64,000 bases of DNA from assembly GCA_019694515.1 (NCBI GenBank), contig JAIBBU010000002.1, positions 124,001 through 188,000 of the forward strand, written 5' to 3'. Shown here one piece after another: positions 34,026-45,233 of this stretch. The translations under genes and the position numbers were made by a program. The notes beneath the pieces are model-generated. The model searched no databases. It was not told the origin of the DNA and saw only the letters and a program-made list of their open reading frames with translations. Position 1 is the stretch's first letter, and each line of letters opens with the position of its first letter. Source of the stretch: Oligoflexia bacterium (lineage in GTDB: Bacteria > Bdellovibrionota_C > UBA2361 > JBGSMV01).

Positions 34026-34583
34026 ATGGCCAACAAGATGAATGCAGTTCCCTCGAACTGGAAAACGATTGTAGATGCTGAAACGATCTCCCGCAGTATT
34101 TCGCGCATGAGCTATGAAATTCTAGAGAAGGATCGGCGCCTTAATAATCTCGCGATTGTCGGGATCCGCACCGGAGGAGAGTATCTAGCCGAAAGAATTC
34201 GTCGAAAGATCAAAGAAATTGAGGGAGTCGAGCCACAGCTGGGTGTAATAGATATCACCCTTTATCGGGACGACCTCTCGAATTCGGACCTCCAACCGAC
34301 ACTCAAGGGCACCGATCTGCCGTTTTCTATCTCCGGTGCGCGAATCGTGCTGGTAGATGATGTGCTCTATACCGGCCGCACCATCCGAGCGGCACTTGAT
34401 GCGATCATCGATTTTGGGCGGCCGGCCTGCGTCGAGCTGGCAGTTCTGATCGATCGCGGGCACCGCGAACTTCCCATCAGGCCTGATTACGTGGGAAAGA
34501 ATTTGCCTACGAGCAAAGGACAGTTCTTGAGGTTAAAGCTTTCCGAGCAGGGCTTTCCGGACGGCGTTTATTCAATTGAATAG
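34026..34583 (+). CDS. pyrR: PyrR bifunctional regulator / uracil phosphoribosyltransferase
   Basis: RNA-binding attenuation protein of pyr operons, with some uracil phosphoribosyltransferase activity. PRPP-binding loop VLVDDVLYTGRT (108-119), IRTGGEYLAERI near the N-terminus, and DITLYRDDLS. The start is ATG 34026 with AGGA upstream; an earlier in-frame start at 33969 lies in the leader hairpins. 185 residues, normal. Head of the operon it likely controls. Confidence 0.93.
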   Translation: MANKMNAVPSNWKTIVDAETISRSISRMSYEILEKDRRLNNLAIVGIRTGGEYLAERIRRKIKEIEGVEPQLGVIDITLYRDDLSNSDLQPTLKGTDLPFSISGARIVLVDDVLYTGRTIRAALDAIIDFGRPACVELAVLIDRGHRELPIRPDYVGKNLPTSKGQFLRLKLSEQGFPDGVYSIE

Positions 34584-34588
34584 CTATC

Positions 34589-35554
34589 ATGCGCAGACAC
34601 CTGATTGGAATTGAGGGACTGACCAAGGAGGACATCTACAGTTATTTGAATAACGCCGCGACTTTTGTCGAGGTCTCCGAGCGTGAGTTAAAGAAGGTGC
34701 CGCCGCTTCGCGGCAAGACCATCGTAAATCTGTTCTTGGAGCCTAGTACGCGCACCCGCGTAAGTTTCGAGATTGCGGGCAAACGGCTCTCCGCCGACAC
34801 GATTAATGTCGGCGCCTCGGATAGTTCGATAACCAAGGGAGAAACGCTGCTTGACACTGCACGAACATTGCAGGCCATGGCTCCGGATATTATAGTGATG
34901 CGCCACAAAGAGAGCGGTGCGCCGCACTTTCTCGCTAAGCACCTCGAGAAGACCTCGATCGTTAATGCCGGGGATGGGATGCATGAACATCCGACTCAGG
35001 CGTTATTGGATCTGCTTACGCTGAAGCATCACTTCAAGGAGCGCTCAGCGGGGATAGAGGATCTGACGGTTGCGATCGTTGGCGATATTAGGCACTCCAG
35101 GGTGGCACGCAGCAATATCTGGGCGCACCTAGCCCTTAACAATCGTATCAATTTGGTCGGCCCGCCCACGCTGATTCCCGAAGAATTTCGCCATCCCAGA
35201 CTTTTCGGAGAGAAGATCAATATTATTCACGATCTGAAAACCGGGCTGCGCGGCGCCGATGTCGTAATCTGCTTGCGTATGCAGCTGGAGCGTCAAACCG
35301 ACAAGTTCGTGCCTTCATTAGAGGAGTATAGCCAGGAGTATTGTGTCAACGAGCGCGCCTTGCAGGCCGCCAACCCCGGATGCGTGGTGCTACACCCCGG
35401 GCCAGCCAATCGGGGATTAGAGGTTTCAAGTGCGGTCCTGGATGGTGCGCAGTCCCTGATGCAGAAGCAGGTCAATTTTGGGGTCGCTGTGCGAATGGCC
35501 GTCCTATTCGCGCTGGCCACCGGTAAAACTGTTAGTGAGGGGAAGAGCGAGTGA
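34589..35554 (+). CDS. pyrB: Aspartate carbamoyltransferase catalytic subunit
   Basis: Joins carbamoyl phosphate and aspartate. Carbamoyl-phosphate site EPSTRTRVSFE, MHEHPTQALLDLLTL, the GDIRHSRVARSN segment and LHPGPANRG at the Asp side. 321 residues. No pyrI regulatory subunit in the window, so probably an unregulated or PyrC-associated trimer. Its stop overlaps the GTG of pyrC (GTGA). Confidence 0.96.
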   Translation: MRRHLIGIEGLTKEDIYSYLNNAATFVEVSERELKKVPPLRGKTIVNLFLEPSTRTRVSFEIAGKRLSADTINVGASDSSITKGETLLDTARTLQAMAPDIIVMRHKESGAPHFLAKHLEKTSIVNAGDGMHEHPTQALLDLLTLKHHFKERSAGIEDLTVAIVGDIRHSRVARSNIWAHLALNNRINLVGPPTLIPEEFRHPRLFGEKINIIHDLKTGLRGADVVICLRMQLERQTDKFVPSLEEYSQEYCVNERALQAANPGCVVLHPGPANRGLEVSSAVLDGAQSLMQKQVNFGVAVRMAVLFALATGKTVSEGKSE

Positions 35555-36849
35555 GCAAATTACTGATTAAGAATGGACTGGTAATCGATCCCGCCGCAAG
35601 CCTGGAAGAGCCCCGCGATGTTTTGCTGAACGGCGCACTGATCGAAGCCGTGGAGCGCCCGGGGGCTATTCCAGAGAGCGCAGCTACGGAGGTGCTGAAT
35701 GCTTCGGGAATGTGGATTACTCCGGGATTTATTGATCTGCATGTGCATCTCAGAGAACCCGGCTTTGAATGGAAAGAGACGATTGAAAGCGGCTCGCGAG
35801 CGGCGGCGCTGGGGGGTTTTACTACAGTTTGCTGCATGCCCAATACCAAGCCGGTAAACCACAACGCGGAGATCACCAGGTTTATTCTGGAACAGGGGCG
35901 CCGGGCCGGTGCCTGCCGTGTCTTGCCGATTGGCTCCGTCTCGGTGGGGTTAAAGGGCGAGGAGATGTCGCCCTTATCGGAGCTTTGGGCAGCTGGCTGC
36001 GTCGCATTTTCGGACGACGGTGAACCGGTTTGGGATTCCGGATTAATGCGCCGCGCCTTGGAGTGGGCCAAGATGTTGGGTGCTAGAATCAGTTGCCATG
36101 AGGAGGACAAGAAGCTCTCCTGTGGAGGCTGTATGAATGAGTCCGCGCTTTCATATCGCATGGGGCTGAATGGCATGCCCAAGGTGGCCGAGGATGTGAT
36201 GGTGGCGCGTGACATCGAACTCGCCCGCGCCACCAGCTCAAAGGTTCACATTTGTCATCTTTCCTCAGCTCGCTCAGTCGAGTTGGTGCGTCGAGCGAAA
36301 CATGATGGCATCGATGTGTCCGCGGAGGTAACGCCGCACCATTTGCTGCTGACGGAAGAAACGGTCGGCGATTATGACACCAACGCTAAAATGAGCCCTC
36401 CGCTAAGAGAGCAGGAGGACGTTGAAGCATTGAGAGCAGGAATTAAGGATGGCACGATCGACGCGATTGCCAGTGATCACGCGCCTCATGAACAAGACTC
36501 CAAGTTGGTTGAATTTTCTAAGGCCTCTTTTGGCATCCTAGGCCTGCAAACCAATTTGCCCTTGACCTTGGAACTAGTCCGAAACGGGACTATTTCGCGG
36601 ATGCGAGCGATTGAGCTGTGGACGCGCGGACCGGCCAAGGCCTTTGGGCTGGAGCGCGGCACGTTAAGATGTGGCGCACCAGCCGATCTTTCGATAATTA
36701 ATCCTGACTACCACTGGACTTTGTCCAAGGAACTTATAGCATCGAAGAGTTTTAATACCCCGTTCATGGGGCGGGCTTTAAGCGGCATAGCCGAGACCGT
36801 CATCGTTGAAGGGCAAGTTGTAGTTAAGGCACACAAGCTCTCCCGGTAG
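35551..36849 (+). CDS. pyrC: Dihydroorotase, class I
   Basis: Cyclises carbamoyl aspartate to dihydroorotate. Amidohydrolase motifs: FIDLHVHLREPGFEWKET (HxH metal pair), CCMPNTKPV, ICHLSSARSVELV, EVTPHHLLLT and SDHAPHEQDSK (catalytic Asp). 432 residues, GTG start coupled to pyrB. The class I form often complexes with PyrB, in keeping with the overlap. Confidence 0.95.
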   Translation: MSKLLIKNGLVIDPAASLEEPRDVLLNGALIEAVERPGAIPESAATEVLNASGMWITPGFIDLHVHLREPGFEWKETIESGSRAAALGGFTTVCCMPNTKPVNHNAEITRFILEQGRRAGACRVLPIGSVSVGLKGEEMSPLSELWAAGCVAFSDDGEPVWDSGLMRRALEWAKMLGARISCHEEDKKLSCGGCMNESALSYRMGLNGMPKVAEDVMVARDIELARATSSKVHICHLSSARSVELVRRAKHDGIDVSAEVTPHHLLLTEETVGDYDTNAKMSPPLREQEDVEALRAGIKDGTIDAIASDHAPHEQDSKLVEFSKASFGILGLQTNLPLTLELVRNGTISRMRAIELWTRGPAKAFGLERGTLRCGAPADLSIINPDYHWTLSKELIASKSFNTPFMGRALSGIAETVIVEGQVVVKAHKLSR

Positions 36850-36873
36850 TTGAATGAGGCTTTCGACAGTTAG

Positions 36874-38049
36874 ATGAGAAAACGCGCGGCAGCATTAGAA
36901 CAGAAACTCTTAGGACCCGGGGTTCTCGCATTAGCCGACGGCACAGTCTTTCGCGGGACCTGCTTCGGCGCGCGGCGGGACCTTAACAACCCAGTGCTGG
37001 GCGAGGTCGTATTTAACACCTCAATGTATGGTTATCAGGAGATCTTGACCGACCCCAGCTACGCCGGCCAGATCATTACCTTTACTACTCCTCACATCGG
37101 AAACGTGGGATGCAACGAGGAGGACTGGGAGAGCCTTAAGTTGCACGCAGAGGGGATAATTATCCGCGACCTCACGCCAGTCGTATCCAATTTTCGCGCC
37201 ACCCGATCGCTTTCCAGATATCTCGAAGAAAATGGAGTAATGGGCATCTGCGGATTTGATACCCGTGCGCTGGTAAGTCATATCCGGGACCGTGGAGCGC
37301 AGATGGGGGCAATCGCGGCGGGGGAGAATATCGATACCAGCGCCCTGATCGATAAAGCGCGCGCTCAAGGCTCCATGGAGGGCAAAGATTACGTCAAGGC
37401 GGTTAGCTGTTCCGAACCGTATACCTGGAAGGAAGGGGTCTGGTCCCTTAAAACCGGGTACCGTGAGGTCAGCGAAGAAGAGTTGGTTTCGCGCCCGCAT
37501 TTAATCGCGGTGGATTGCGGCATAAAATTTAACATTTTACGAATTTTGGTGGAGTGTGGCTTTCGCGTTACGGTTGTTCCGGCGACCTGGAATAGCCAAC
37601 AGATCACGGCTCTACGTCCCGATGCGCTTTTCTTTTCGAATGGCCCCGGCGACCCCGCGGCGCTTCCCTATGTGGTAGCCACCGCCCAGGATTTGCTCGG
37701 GAAATATCCATTTTTTGGAATTTGCCTGGGACACCAAATCTTAGGCCGCGCGCTCGGAGCGGAAACCTTTAAACTCAAGTTTGGACACCGTGGCGGAAAT
37801 CATCCGGTTAAAGATCTAAAGAGCGGCCAGGTCGAGATCACGGTCCAAAATCATGGCTTTGCGGTCGATCCCAAAAAGTTGGGCCGTGAGATTTCGCAAA
37901 CTCACGTTAATTTGAATGATAATACCCTGGAGGGGATCGCCGCGCCCGATCTGCGCGCGTTTTCTCTTCAATATCACCCCGAAGCCTCTCCCGGCCCGCA
38001 TGATGCACGGCCGCATTTCAGGAGATTTTTTGAAATGGTGGTCAGATAA
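36874..38049 (+). CDS. carA: Carbamoyl phosphate synthase small subunit
   Basis: Glutaminase subunit that feeds ammonia to CarB. N-terminal ALADGTVFRGTCFGA, GEVVFNTSMYGYQEILTDPSY, and the class I amidotransferase motif FFGICLGHQILGRALG with the nucleophilic Cys, followed by the LQYHPEASPGPHD His/Glu segment. 391 residues; the first 15 residues are a basic extension. Confidence 0.96.
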   Translation: MRKRAAALEQKLLGPGVLALADGTVFRGTCFGARRDLNNPVLGEVVFNTSMYGYQEILTDPSYAGQIITFTTPHIGNVGCNEEDWESLKLHAEGIIIRDLTPVVSNFRATRSLSRYLEENGVMGICGFDTRALVSHIRDRGAQMGAIAAGENIDTSALIDKARAQGSMEGKDYVKAVSCSEPYTWKEGVWSLKTGYREVSEEELVSRPHLIAVDCGIKFNILRILVECGFRVTVVPATWNSQQITALRPDALFFSNGPGDPAALPYVVATAQDLLGKYPFFGICLGHQILGRALGAETFKLKFGHRGGNHPVKDLKSGQVEITVQNHGFAVDPKKLGREISQTHVNLNDNTLEGIAAPDLRAFSLQYHPEASPGPHDARPHFRRFFEMVVR

Positions 38050-38052
38050 GAG

Positions 38053-41000
38053 ATGCCAAAACGCACTGACATTAAATCCATTCTACTAATCGGCTCTGGG
38101 CCGATCGTAATCGGGCAGGCATGCGAGTTCGACTATTCAGGCACGCAAGCAATTAAGGCGCTTAAGGAGGAGGGCTACCGAGTCATTCTGGTAAACTCGA
38201 ATCCTGCGACGATCATGACCGACCCCGAATTTGCGCATCGCACCTACATCGAACCGCTGACAGCGGAGTTCGTCGAACGCATCATCGCGCGGGAGCGTCC
38301 GGATGCAGTGCTCCCGACAATGGGCGGGCAGACGGCGCTGAATGTGGCATTAGAGCTTGCCGAACGGGGAGTTTTCCAACGGTATAATTGCAAATTAATC
38401 GGCGCCAGTATCGAAGCGATTAAGACCGCTGAGGATCGTGAACTATTCCGAAACGCCATGGACGAGATCGGTCTTGAATCCGCGCGCAGCGGAATTGCGC
38501 GCTCGGTCGAGGAGGCCGAGATGCTGGCGGAAATCATCGGTTTCCCTCTTATTCTAAGGCCCTCACGCACGCTCGGCGGTACGGGCGGAGGGATCGTAGA
38601 GGACGCCAGTGTTTTGCGCCAGAAAGTTGCCTATGCTCTGCAATGCAGCCCCAACCATGAGGTCCTAATAGAAGAGAGTCTGCTTGGCTGGAAGGAGATC
38701 GAGCTCGAGGTGATGCGCGACCTTCATGACAACGTAGTAATCGTCTGCGGCATCGAGAATTTCGATCCGATGGGTGTGCACACTGGGGATTCGATTACCG
38801 TCGCTCCGATCCAAACTTTGACCGATAAAGAGTATGAAAGATTGCGCGATGCCTCAATCAAAGTAATCCGTAGAATCGGTGTCGATACAGGCGGGTCGAA
38901 TGTACAATTCGCGGTTAATCCCGAGAATGGCCGGATCCTAATCATCGAGATGAATCCGCGGGTCTCGCGCAGCTCCGCGCTCGCTTCCAAGGCCACCGGA
39001 TTCCCGATCGCGAAAATTGCCGCCAAGCTTGCAGTCGGTTATAGCTTGGACGAGCTGCGCAATGATATCACCCGCGAGACTCCGGCTTGTTTTGAGCCTT
39101 CGATCGACTATGTCGTGGTCAAGATTCCGCGCTTCAATTTCGAAAAATTTCCGATGGCGAGCCCAATCTTGGGGACTCAGATGAAATCCGTGGGGGAAGT
39201 ACTTTCGTTCGGACGAAATTTCCCCGAGGCGCTGCAAAAGGCGATCTGTTCCATGGAACTTGATACTTACGGTTTCGATCGCGCTGCCCTTGCTAAAGAT
39301 TTGGGACGGGGAGAGCTGTTTGAGGCCTGTAAAGTTCCGGGGCCCAACCGGCTGTGGCTTTTAGGAGAGGCACTGCGCGCTGGTCACTCCACCGAGTCGT
39401 TGGCAGCCTCGACCGGAATCGATCTTTGGTTTCTTAGTCATATCGCGAATATTGTCAGACGTGAGGAGCAGCTACGGCAGCAGGATCTAGCAAAGCTGGG
39501 AGCCGCCGAACTCCGTGAGATTAAGCGGCAGGGATTCTCGGACCGACGAATCGCCGACCTCTGCGGACAATCGGAACACCAGGTGCGCGCATTGCGCCAT
39601 CAGCTTAAGGTACTGCCGGCCTTCAAGTCCGTCGATACCTGCGCGGCTGAGTTTGTCGCGTTTACTCCCTATCTCTATTCAACCTATGACGATACGGACG
39701 AAGCGCCGCCAACCAGTAATAAGAAGATTATCATTTTGGGTTCCGGTCCTAACCGCATCGGACAGGGCATCGAATTTGACTACTGCTGTGTGCATGCCGT
39801 CTTCGCGCTCAAAGAAGATGGATACGAAACCATCATGGTCAACTGCAATCCTGAAACGGTATCGACCGATTATGATATCAGCGATCGACTTTATTTCGAG
39901 CCGCTTACTCTAGAATCGGTTCTTGCGATCATTGAACGCGAGAAGCCCTTCGGCGTAATCGTGCAGTTCGGTGGCCAGACTCCGCTCAAGCTGGCCGAAG
40001 AGCTCGATCAGGCCGGCGTGCGCATTCTTGGTACCAGCGTTGAGGCCATTGACATGGCCGAAGATCGCAAGCGCTTCTCTGCTTTGGTTGAAGAGCTGGG
40101 GTTAGTGCAGCCGCTCTCTGCAACTGCTAGCGATCACAAGGAGGCCCAAGCTGCGGCAACACGGCTGGGGTATCCGTTGTTAATTAGACCCAGCTTCGTG
40201 CTCGGCGGCCGGGCCATGCGCGTCCTATATTCCGATGAAGATCTCGCTAATTACCTGGCGGAAGGGGTTCAGGTATCGCATCAACGCCCCGTTTTATTGG
40301 ATCGATATCTGCAGAATGCGATCGAAGTCGATGTCGATGTAGTGAGCGATGGAACTGCGGTCGTGGTGGCAGGGGTAATGGAGCACATCGAGCGCGCCGG
40401 AATCCATTCGGGGGACAGCTCCTGCGCCATTCCCCCGCAGCTGCTGAAGAAACCGGTGGTCGAACAGATCAAGGCGCAGGCCTGCATTCTGGCGAAGCGC
40501 TTAAATGTGATCGGTCTGATGAATGTGCAGTTCGCCGTCGATTCGAGCTCGACAATCTATATTTTAGAAGCCAACCCTCGAGCCTCACGCACGGTGCCTT
40601 TTGTCAGCAAGGCTAATGGTGTGCCTTGGGCTAAAGTAGCCGCGCGCTTGATGGCTGGCAAAAGTATCAGCGAGCTGAAGGTTACTGAGGTCGCCCCCAG
40701 CAAACATGTGGCGGTCAAGGCATGCGTCTTTCCGTTTAATAAATTTCAGGGCGTCGATGTGATTTTGGGGCCGGAGATGAAGAGTACCGGCGAAGTGATG
40801 GGAATCCATTCGACCTTTGCGGGAGCCTTCGCCAAGGCGCAGTGCGCAGCGCATGTACTGCTGCCGGAGAAAGGCAAGGTCTTCATAAGTGTGAGAGATG
40901 AGGATAAGGATGAACTCGCAGAGCTCGCTCCGCTATTGCTTAATGAAGGCTTCCAAATCGTGGCCACTGCTGGAACCGCGGCATGGCTGGAACAACATGG

Positions 41001-41268
41001 CTTTCAAGTAGAGAGAATTAATAAAGTGCGTGACGGTTCTCCGCATGTCGTCGACCTGCTTGGTGCAGGTGAAATTCAGATGGTAATTAATACGCCGGAG
41101 GGCAGCGGGCCTTTGCTGGACTCACGCTCAATTCGGCTCGTGGCCAGCGAGTTAAAGGTGCCCCTGTACACATCGATGGCGGCAGCCGTGGCTGCAGCTA
41201 AATCGCTTGGTATCGTTGGGTCCGAGGCCTTTCTCGAGGTCGAGGCCCTGCAAAGCTATCACACCTAA
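38053..41268 (+). CDS. carB: Carbamoyl phosphate synthase large subunit
   Basis: 1071-residue synthetase; full length. Two homologous ATP-grasp halves: the first begins [20 protein letters not shown], the second [20 protein letters not shown], each followed by an NPAT/NPET-type nucleotide motif. Metal and ATP segments [19 protein letters not shown] and [19 protein letters not shown] are both intact. The C-terminal allosteric MGS-like domain (from about 935) has [11 protein letters not shown]. Completes the carbamoyl phosphate step for pyrB and for arginine synthesis. Confidence 0.98.
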   Translation: MPKRTDIKSILLIGSGPIVIGQACEFDYSGTQAIKALKEEGYRVILVNSNPATIMTDPEFAHRTYIEPLTAEFVERIIARERPDAVLPTMGGQTALNVALELAERGVFQRYNCKLIGASIEAIKTAEDRELFRNAMDEIGLESARSGIARSVEEAEMLAEIIGFPLILRPSRTLGGTGGGIVEDASVLRQKVAYALQCSPNHEVLIEESLLGWKEIELEVMRDLHDNVVIVCGIENFDPMGVHTGDSITVAPIQTLTDKEYERLRDASIKVIRRIGVDTGGSNVQFAVNPENGRILIIEMNPRVSRSSALASKATGFPIAKIAAKLAVGYSLDELRNDITRETPACFEPSIDYVVVKIPRFNFEKFPMASPILGTQMKSVGEVLSFGRNFPEALQKAICSMELDTYGFDRAALAKDLGRGELFEACKVPGPNRLWLLGEALRAGHSTESLAASTGIDLWFLSHIANIVRREEQLRQQDLAKLGAAELREIKRQGFSDRRIADLCGQSEHQVRALRHQLKVLPAFKSVDTCAAEFVAFTPYLYSTYDDTDEAPPTSNKKIIILGSGPNRIGQGIEFDYCCVHAVFALKEDGYETIMVNCNPETVSTDYDISDRLYFEPLTLESVLAIIEREKPFGVIVQFGGQTPLKLAEELDQAGVRILGTSVEAIDMAEDRKRFSALVEELGLVQPLSATASDHKEAQAAATRLGYPLLIRPSFVLGGRAMRVLYSDEDLANYLAEGVQVSHQRPVLLDRYLQNAIEVDVDVVSDGTAVVVAGVMEHIERAGIHSGDSSCAIPPQLLKKPVVEQIKAQACILAKRLNVIGLMNVQFAVDSSSTIYILEANPRASRTVPFVSKANGVPWAKVAARLMAGKSISELKVTEVAPSKHVAVKACVFPFNKFQGVDVILGPEMKSTGEVMGIHSTFAGAFAKAQCAAHVLLPEKGKVFISVRDEDKDELAELAPLLLNEGFQIVATAGTAAWLEQHGFQVERINKVRDGSPHVVDLLGAGEIQMVINTPEGSGPLLDSRSIRLVASELKVPLYTSMAAAVAAAKSLGIVGSEAFLEVEALQSYHT

Positions 41269-41376
41269 AGCCCTGTTTTTTGAGCTGTAAATTGCGGATT
41301 CCAAGTTAACGCGACAGGTGCAAAATCTCTCAGACCGCGCTAAACTCAGGGTTTCGTTATCCACGGATGTAACTTT

Positions 41377-41880
41377 ATGCGACGACCTATCACTCCCCGC
41401 GGCTATGCCGCGCTTCGTGCCGAGCTGAAGCGCTTAAAATCCATGCGTCCGGAGCTGTCGCGCGCCATAGAAGTCGCGCGCGGTCATGGAGATCTCTCCG
41501 AAAACGGAGACTATGATGCCGCTAAGGAAAAATCAGCCATGACCGAGGCTAAGATTAGAGACCTGGAAACGAAATTGACCATGGCCGATGTAATTGACCC
41601 TCGCAAGCTCCAAAGCTTCGAGAATGTGGTCTTCGGCGTCTCGGTTTTGATTGAGGATGTAGACAGCGGGGAACAGCGCCGCCTTACGATCGTCGGAGCA
41701 GATGAGTCGGATGTGGAACGGGGTTGGATTTCAATTGAATCTCCGCTGGGCCGAGGCTTGATCGGCAAACCTGGTGGGGAGATTGCGCGGGTTCAACTCC
41801 CCGGGGGAAGTCGCGAGTTTGAAATTCGGGAGATCTACGTCGATTATCAGGACGATGGTGTAGTTGTGGAAGAGGACTAA
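41377..41880 (+). CDS. greA: Transcript cleavage factor GreA/GreB
   Basis: Rescues stalled RNA polymerase. The coiled-coil tip signature GDLSENGDYDAAKE contains the catalytic acidic pair, and the C-terminal FKBP-like domain ends with GREFEIREIYVDY-type strands. 167 residues, slightly longer than the common 158, GreB-like in the C-terminus. The stop lies one base before the thiolase ATG. Confidence 0.92.
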   Translation: MRRPITPRGYAALRAELKRLKSMRPELSRAIEVARGHGDLSENGDYDAAKEKSAMTEAKIRDLETKLTMADVIDPRKLQSFENVVFGVSVLIEDVDSGEQRRLTIVGADESDVERGWISIESPLGRGLIGKPGGEIARVQLPGGSREFEIREIYVDYQDDGVVVEED

Positions 41881-41881
41881 G

Positions 41882-43069
41882 ATGAGCACCGAACGCCATG
41901 TTTATATAGCCGGAGCGTCCCGCACTGCGATTGGTTCCTTCGGGGGCGCTTTGCTTGATTGCTCTCCGGTATTGCTTGGAAGCGTCGCGGGGCAGGCGGC
42001 TCTCGAACGTTCAGGGCTGCCCGCTAACGCCGTCGACGAAGTTATCATGGGTAATGTCCTAGGCGCCGGACATGGCATGAACATCGCCAGGCAGGTCGCG
42101 ATCAAGGCAGGACTTCCAGCGCATGTGCCGGCCTACACCGTCAATAAAGTTTGCGGTTCAGGGTTGAAAGCTGTCACTTTAGCGGCTGCGGCGATCGGGT
42201 CCGGAGAGGCTTCGGTGATTTTGGCGGGCGGCACCGAGAGCATGTCGCAAAGCGCATTTGTCGCACGCAACGTGCGCTGGGGCCAGCGCATGGGAAACAC
42301 CGAGCTGCTCGATTTGATGTTGAGCGATGGGCTGACAGATGCCTTTGGCGGATGCCACATGGGAATTACCGCTGAGAATTTAGCCGAAAAGTACGGCATT
42401 GCTCGTTCGGTTCAGGACCAATTTGCTTTTGCCAGCCAGGAACGAGCACAAGCGGCGATCGCGGCCGGGCATTTCAAGGCCGAAATCTCAGCGGTCCCGC
42501 TGTTTAAACGCGGAGTTCAGAGTGGCAGTTTCGAAATCGATGAGTATCCGAGAAAGGGCGTGACCTTGGACTCATTAGGCAGCCTTAAGCCGGCCTTCAA
42601 GAAGGACGGCACCGTTACGGCTGGTAATGCCTCGGGTATCAATGACGGGGCGGCGGCTCTGCTTCTTTCTGCCAATCCTCCAAAAGGAGGAAGCGGCGTG
42701 CCGATTGCCAAGATCTTGGGTTGGGCTTCGGCCGGAGTGGAGCCTGGGCTGATGGGAATCGGTCCTGTGCCGGCAGTAAAGAAGCTCCTGCAGCAGACCG
42801 GCGTAGCGCTTAGTGCAATTGATCTGATTGAGGCTAATGAAGCCTTCGCCGTTCAGGCGCTTGCGGTCTCAAAGGAGCTCGAGCTCGATCCCAGCCGAGT
42901 TAATGTTTGCGGCGGGGCGATTGCTCTCGGTCACCCCATCGGAGCAAGTGGTGCACGCATTTTAGTGACGCTGCTTTATCAGCTCCAGCGGTTAAAGAAA
43001 TCCTTAGGTCTCGCCACCTTGTGTGTTGGTGGAGGACAGGGAATTGCGGTATTAATTGAACAGCTTTAA
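41882..43069 (+). CDS. Acetyl-CoA C-acetyltransferase (thiolase)
   Basis: Condenses two acetyl-CoA or cleaves acetoacetyl-CoA. Nucleophile C91 in VNKVCGSGLKAV, NEAFAVQAL, GGAIALGHPIGASGARI (His) and the second Cys in TLCVGGGQGIA. The start is ATG 41882, just after greA; an in-frame GTG upstream would overlap greA. 395 residues. Biosynthetic or degradative role undecided; two acyl-CoA dehydrogenases elsewhere in the window suggest an active acyl-CoA metabolism. Confidence 0.94.
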   Translation: MSTERHVYIAGASRTAIGSFGGALLDCSPVLLGSVAGQAALERSGLPANAVDEVIMGNVLGAGHGMNIARQVAIKAGLPAHVPAYTVNKVCGSGLKAVTLAAAAIGSGEASVILAGGTESMSQSAFVARNVRWGQRMGNTELLDLMLSDGLTDAFGGCHMGITAENLAEKYGIARSVQDQFAFASQERAQAAIAAGHFKAEISAVPLFKRGVQSGSFEIDEYPRKGVTLDSLGSLKPAFKKDGTVTAGNASGINDGAAALLLSANPPKGGSGVPIAKILGWASAGVEPGLMGIGPVPAVKKLLQQTGVALSAIDLIEANEAFAVQALAVSKELELDPSRVNVCGGAIALGHPIGASGARILVTLLYQLQRLKKSLGLATLCVGGGQGIAVLIEQL

Positions 43070-43090
43070 GCCCCAACGGTATTTGCTTGT

Positions 43091-44941
43091 ATGATTTCGC
43101 AGCGCACCATTGATGCTGTCCGCGAGCGGGCAAATCTCGTAGAAATCATCTCCGAGACGGTAACCCTTAAGCGCGCCGGCGGGGGGTACACCGGGCTGTG
43201 TCCTTTTCACGGCGAAAAGACCCCCTCCTTTCATATCCGGGCAGACGGTAGCTCTTACCACTGTTTCGGCTGCGGAGTATCCGGAAACGCGATTACCTTT
43301 CTGATGCAAACGCGGGGAATCTCATTTCCCGAGGCGATTGAGGAATTAGCACTACGCTTTAATGTACCGATTGAAAAAGAACGCGGCGGGAATCGCGCTG
43401 AAGCGCAGAATCGCCTTCCCCCGCAGCTGCTTTATGAGGCGAACAACCAGGCTTTGAAGTTTTTTGCACTCTCTCTGGCCTCAGCGGATGCCACGGTAAA
43501 GAAGTACCTGCAGAGCAGGAAGCTTACCCCCGAGGCGATTAAGGCTTTTGCAATCGGATTTAGCCCCAAGAGCTGGGGCGCGGGCGTGGGCGCTTTGCGG
43601 GGGGCGAAGATTGAAGATGAAATCATTCACGCTAGCGGCTTGGCTCGCCGTAATCAGAAGGGCGAGCTTTACGACGCTCTGCGGGGGCGCCTGATCTTTC
43701 CCGTTTTTATAGACAACCGGCGCGTGGCTGGATTTGGCGGGCGGATCATTCCCGATCTTTTTAGTGCCGACGAGCGCAACGAAGCTCCAAAATATTTAAA
43801 TTCCCCCGAAAGTCCGGTTTATCAAAAAAGCAAAATCTTTTACGGTCTGCCGCAGGCGCTCGACGCGATTCGCCGTACATCGCAGATATATCTGGTCGAA
43901 GGATATCTCGACGTAATCGGGATGTGGCAGCACGGCGTCAAGAATGTGCTAGCAACTTGCGGCACCTCCGTGACTGAGGCGCACGCCAGCCGACTCTCTC
44001 GTTTAGCCAAGCGCGTGCGAATATTATTCGACGGGGACGCAGCCGGTCGTGCGGCCGCGGCGAAATGCTTCAATATTTTCATGAATAAAGGCCTGGATGT
44101 TCACGCTATCTTTTTACCTGAAGGCCACGATCCCGACACCTTTGCCGCCGCTACAACGGGATCGCTGGATCAGGCACTCGAAGCGTTGCCAACTCGCACC
44201 CTTTTTGATTGTTTTTTAGACGCCACGATCGCGCGTTATGCTGAGAAGGTCGAGGACCTGGGCGCAGCTTCGAAAGGCAAGATCGCAGAGGAGCTGGGCG
44301 CGGTGCTTTCGAAAATTCATAACGCGGTAGAAAAGAACGAACTCACCAAGCGCGCAGCGTTCAAAATGAATCTGGATTTGATGGCTTTCTCCTCGATGCT
44401 AAAGGGGGACAAGAAGGAACGTGCGAGCGAGGAGATATCGAGCTCTGCCGAACCACTACCGACCTTTAGTACTGCAAAGCCCGTGGCGGAGCTGCCGATT
44501 CTTGACCAGCGCATTTTGCTCTCAGCGATGGCCTACAAGGAAGACCTTTGCGCGCGCGTGCTGATGGACACCGAGCTATGCCGCGCCCTAAATCCTGTCG
44601 CGCTGTTATTCCTCTCGGGCTTACTTGAAGTATTGGAATCGGACGAGATTGTTTCGGACCGAAAAAAAGAGTTGATTAAAGAGCTTCTGCACCAATTCGG
44701 GGATAGCTGGGTAAATCTTTGGAAAAAGGCCTATCATTTGAAAGCTCAGCATGAGGTCGATCTGCTAAAGGAATTCGACGATTGCCGCTTATCCGCCCGA
44801 AAACTCCTTTTAAATAGAGAACTTAGCGAGTTGGATATGCGCCTTCGCGGGTGCGCGAACGAGGAAGAGCGAACCCAGGTCTCCGAGGAGCATCGACAGG
44901 TACGGCTGCGAATTGAGGGTTTGAGCGCCGAGGCACGCTGA
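43091..44941 (+). CDS. dnaG: DNA primase
   Basis: Makes RNA primers for replication. CHC2 zinc finger C37, H40, C58, C61; then the primase core with LIFPVFIDNRRVAGFGGR, the TOPRIM segment YLVEGYLDVIGM and the second acidic motif ILFDGDAAGRAA. The C-terminal helicase-interaction region is helical. 616 residues, normal. Followed by rpoD as in the macromolecular-synthesis operon, but rpsU is not upstream. Confidence 0.96.
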   Translation: MISQRTIDAVRERANLVEIISETVTLKRAGGGYTGLCPFHGEKTPSFHIRADGSSYHCFGCGVSGNAITFLMQTRGISFPEAIEELALRFNVPIEKERGGNRAEAQNRLPPQLLYEANNQALKFFALSLASADATVKKYLQSRKLTPEAIKAFAIGFSPKSWGAGVGALRGAKIEDEIIHASGLARRNQKGELYDALRGRLIFPVFIDNRRVAGFGGRIIPDLFSADERNEAPKYLNSPESPVYQKSKIFYGLPQALDAIRRTSQIYLVEGYLDVIGMWQHGVKNVLATCGTSVTEAHASRLSRLAKRVRILFDGDAAGRAAAAKCFNIFMNKGLDVHAIFLPEGHDPDTFAAATTGSLDQALEALPTRTLFDCFLDATIARYAEKVEDLGAASKGKIAEELGAVLSKIHNAVEKNELTKRAAFKMNLDLMAFSSMLKGDKKERASEEISSSAEPLPTFSTAKPVAELPILDQRILLSAMAYKEDLCARVLMDTELCRALNPVALLFLSGLLEVLESDEIVSDRKKELIKELLHQFGDSWVNLWKKAYHLKAQHEVDLLKEFDDCRLSARKLLLNRELSELDMRLRGCANEEERTQVSEEHRQVRLRIEGLSAEAR

Positions 44942-45233
44942 TTCCCGCCATGAATAGCGCTCCCGTAGTTTGCGCCTTTTCGAAAAAAGTGTAACTATTC
45001 TGCCTTCATAGCCGGGCTTAGCCTGGTTTCGGGAGCTTAAAAAGCAGTCCGCTCTTTACATAATAATTGTTGCGCGACTCAGGCTCGCTGGTTGGTTTTT
45101 TTTGCATAACATTGATGCGGCGTTCTTTTCACCGAGGGGGTGCTGCAATCGTGTTCCTGGCGGTTATTTCAGGTCGGGCAGTACAGTTTCGATCACCGGA
45201 TCTCCGAATCAGTTTGAAGTGTAAGGAAAGAGC

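Noticed and set aside
45116..45128. 13-base match TGCGGCGTTCTTT also at 33986-33998
   Set aside because: Many 13-base matches are expected by chance in 64 kb; no longer homology around it.
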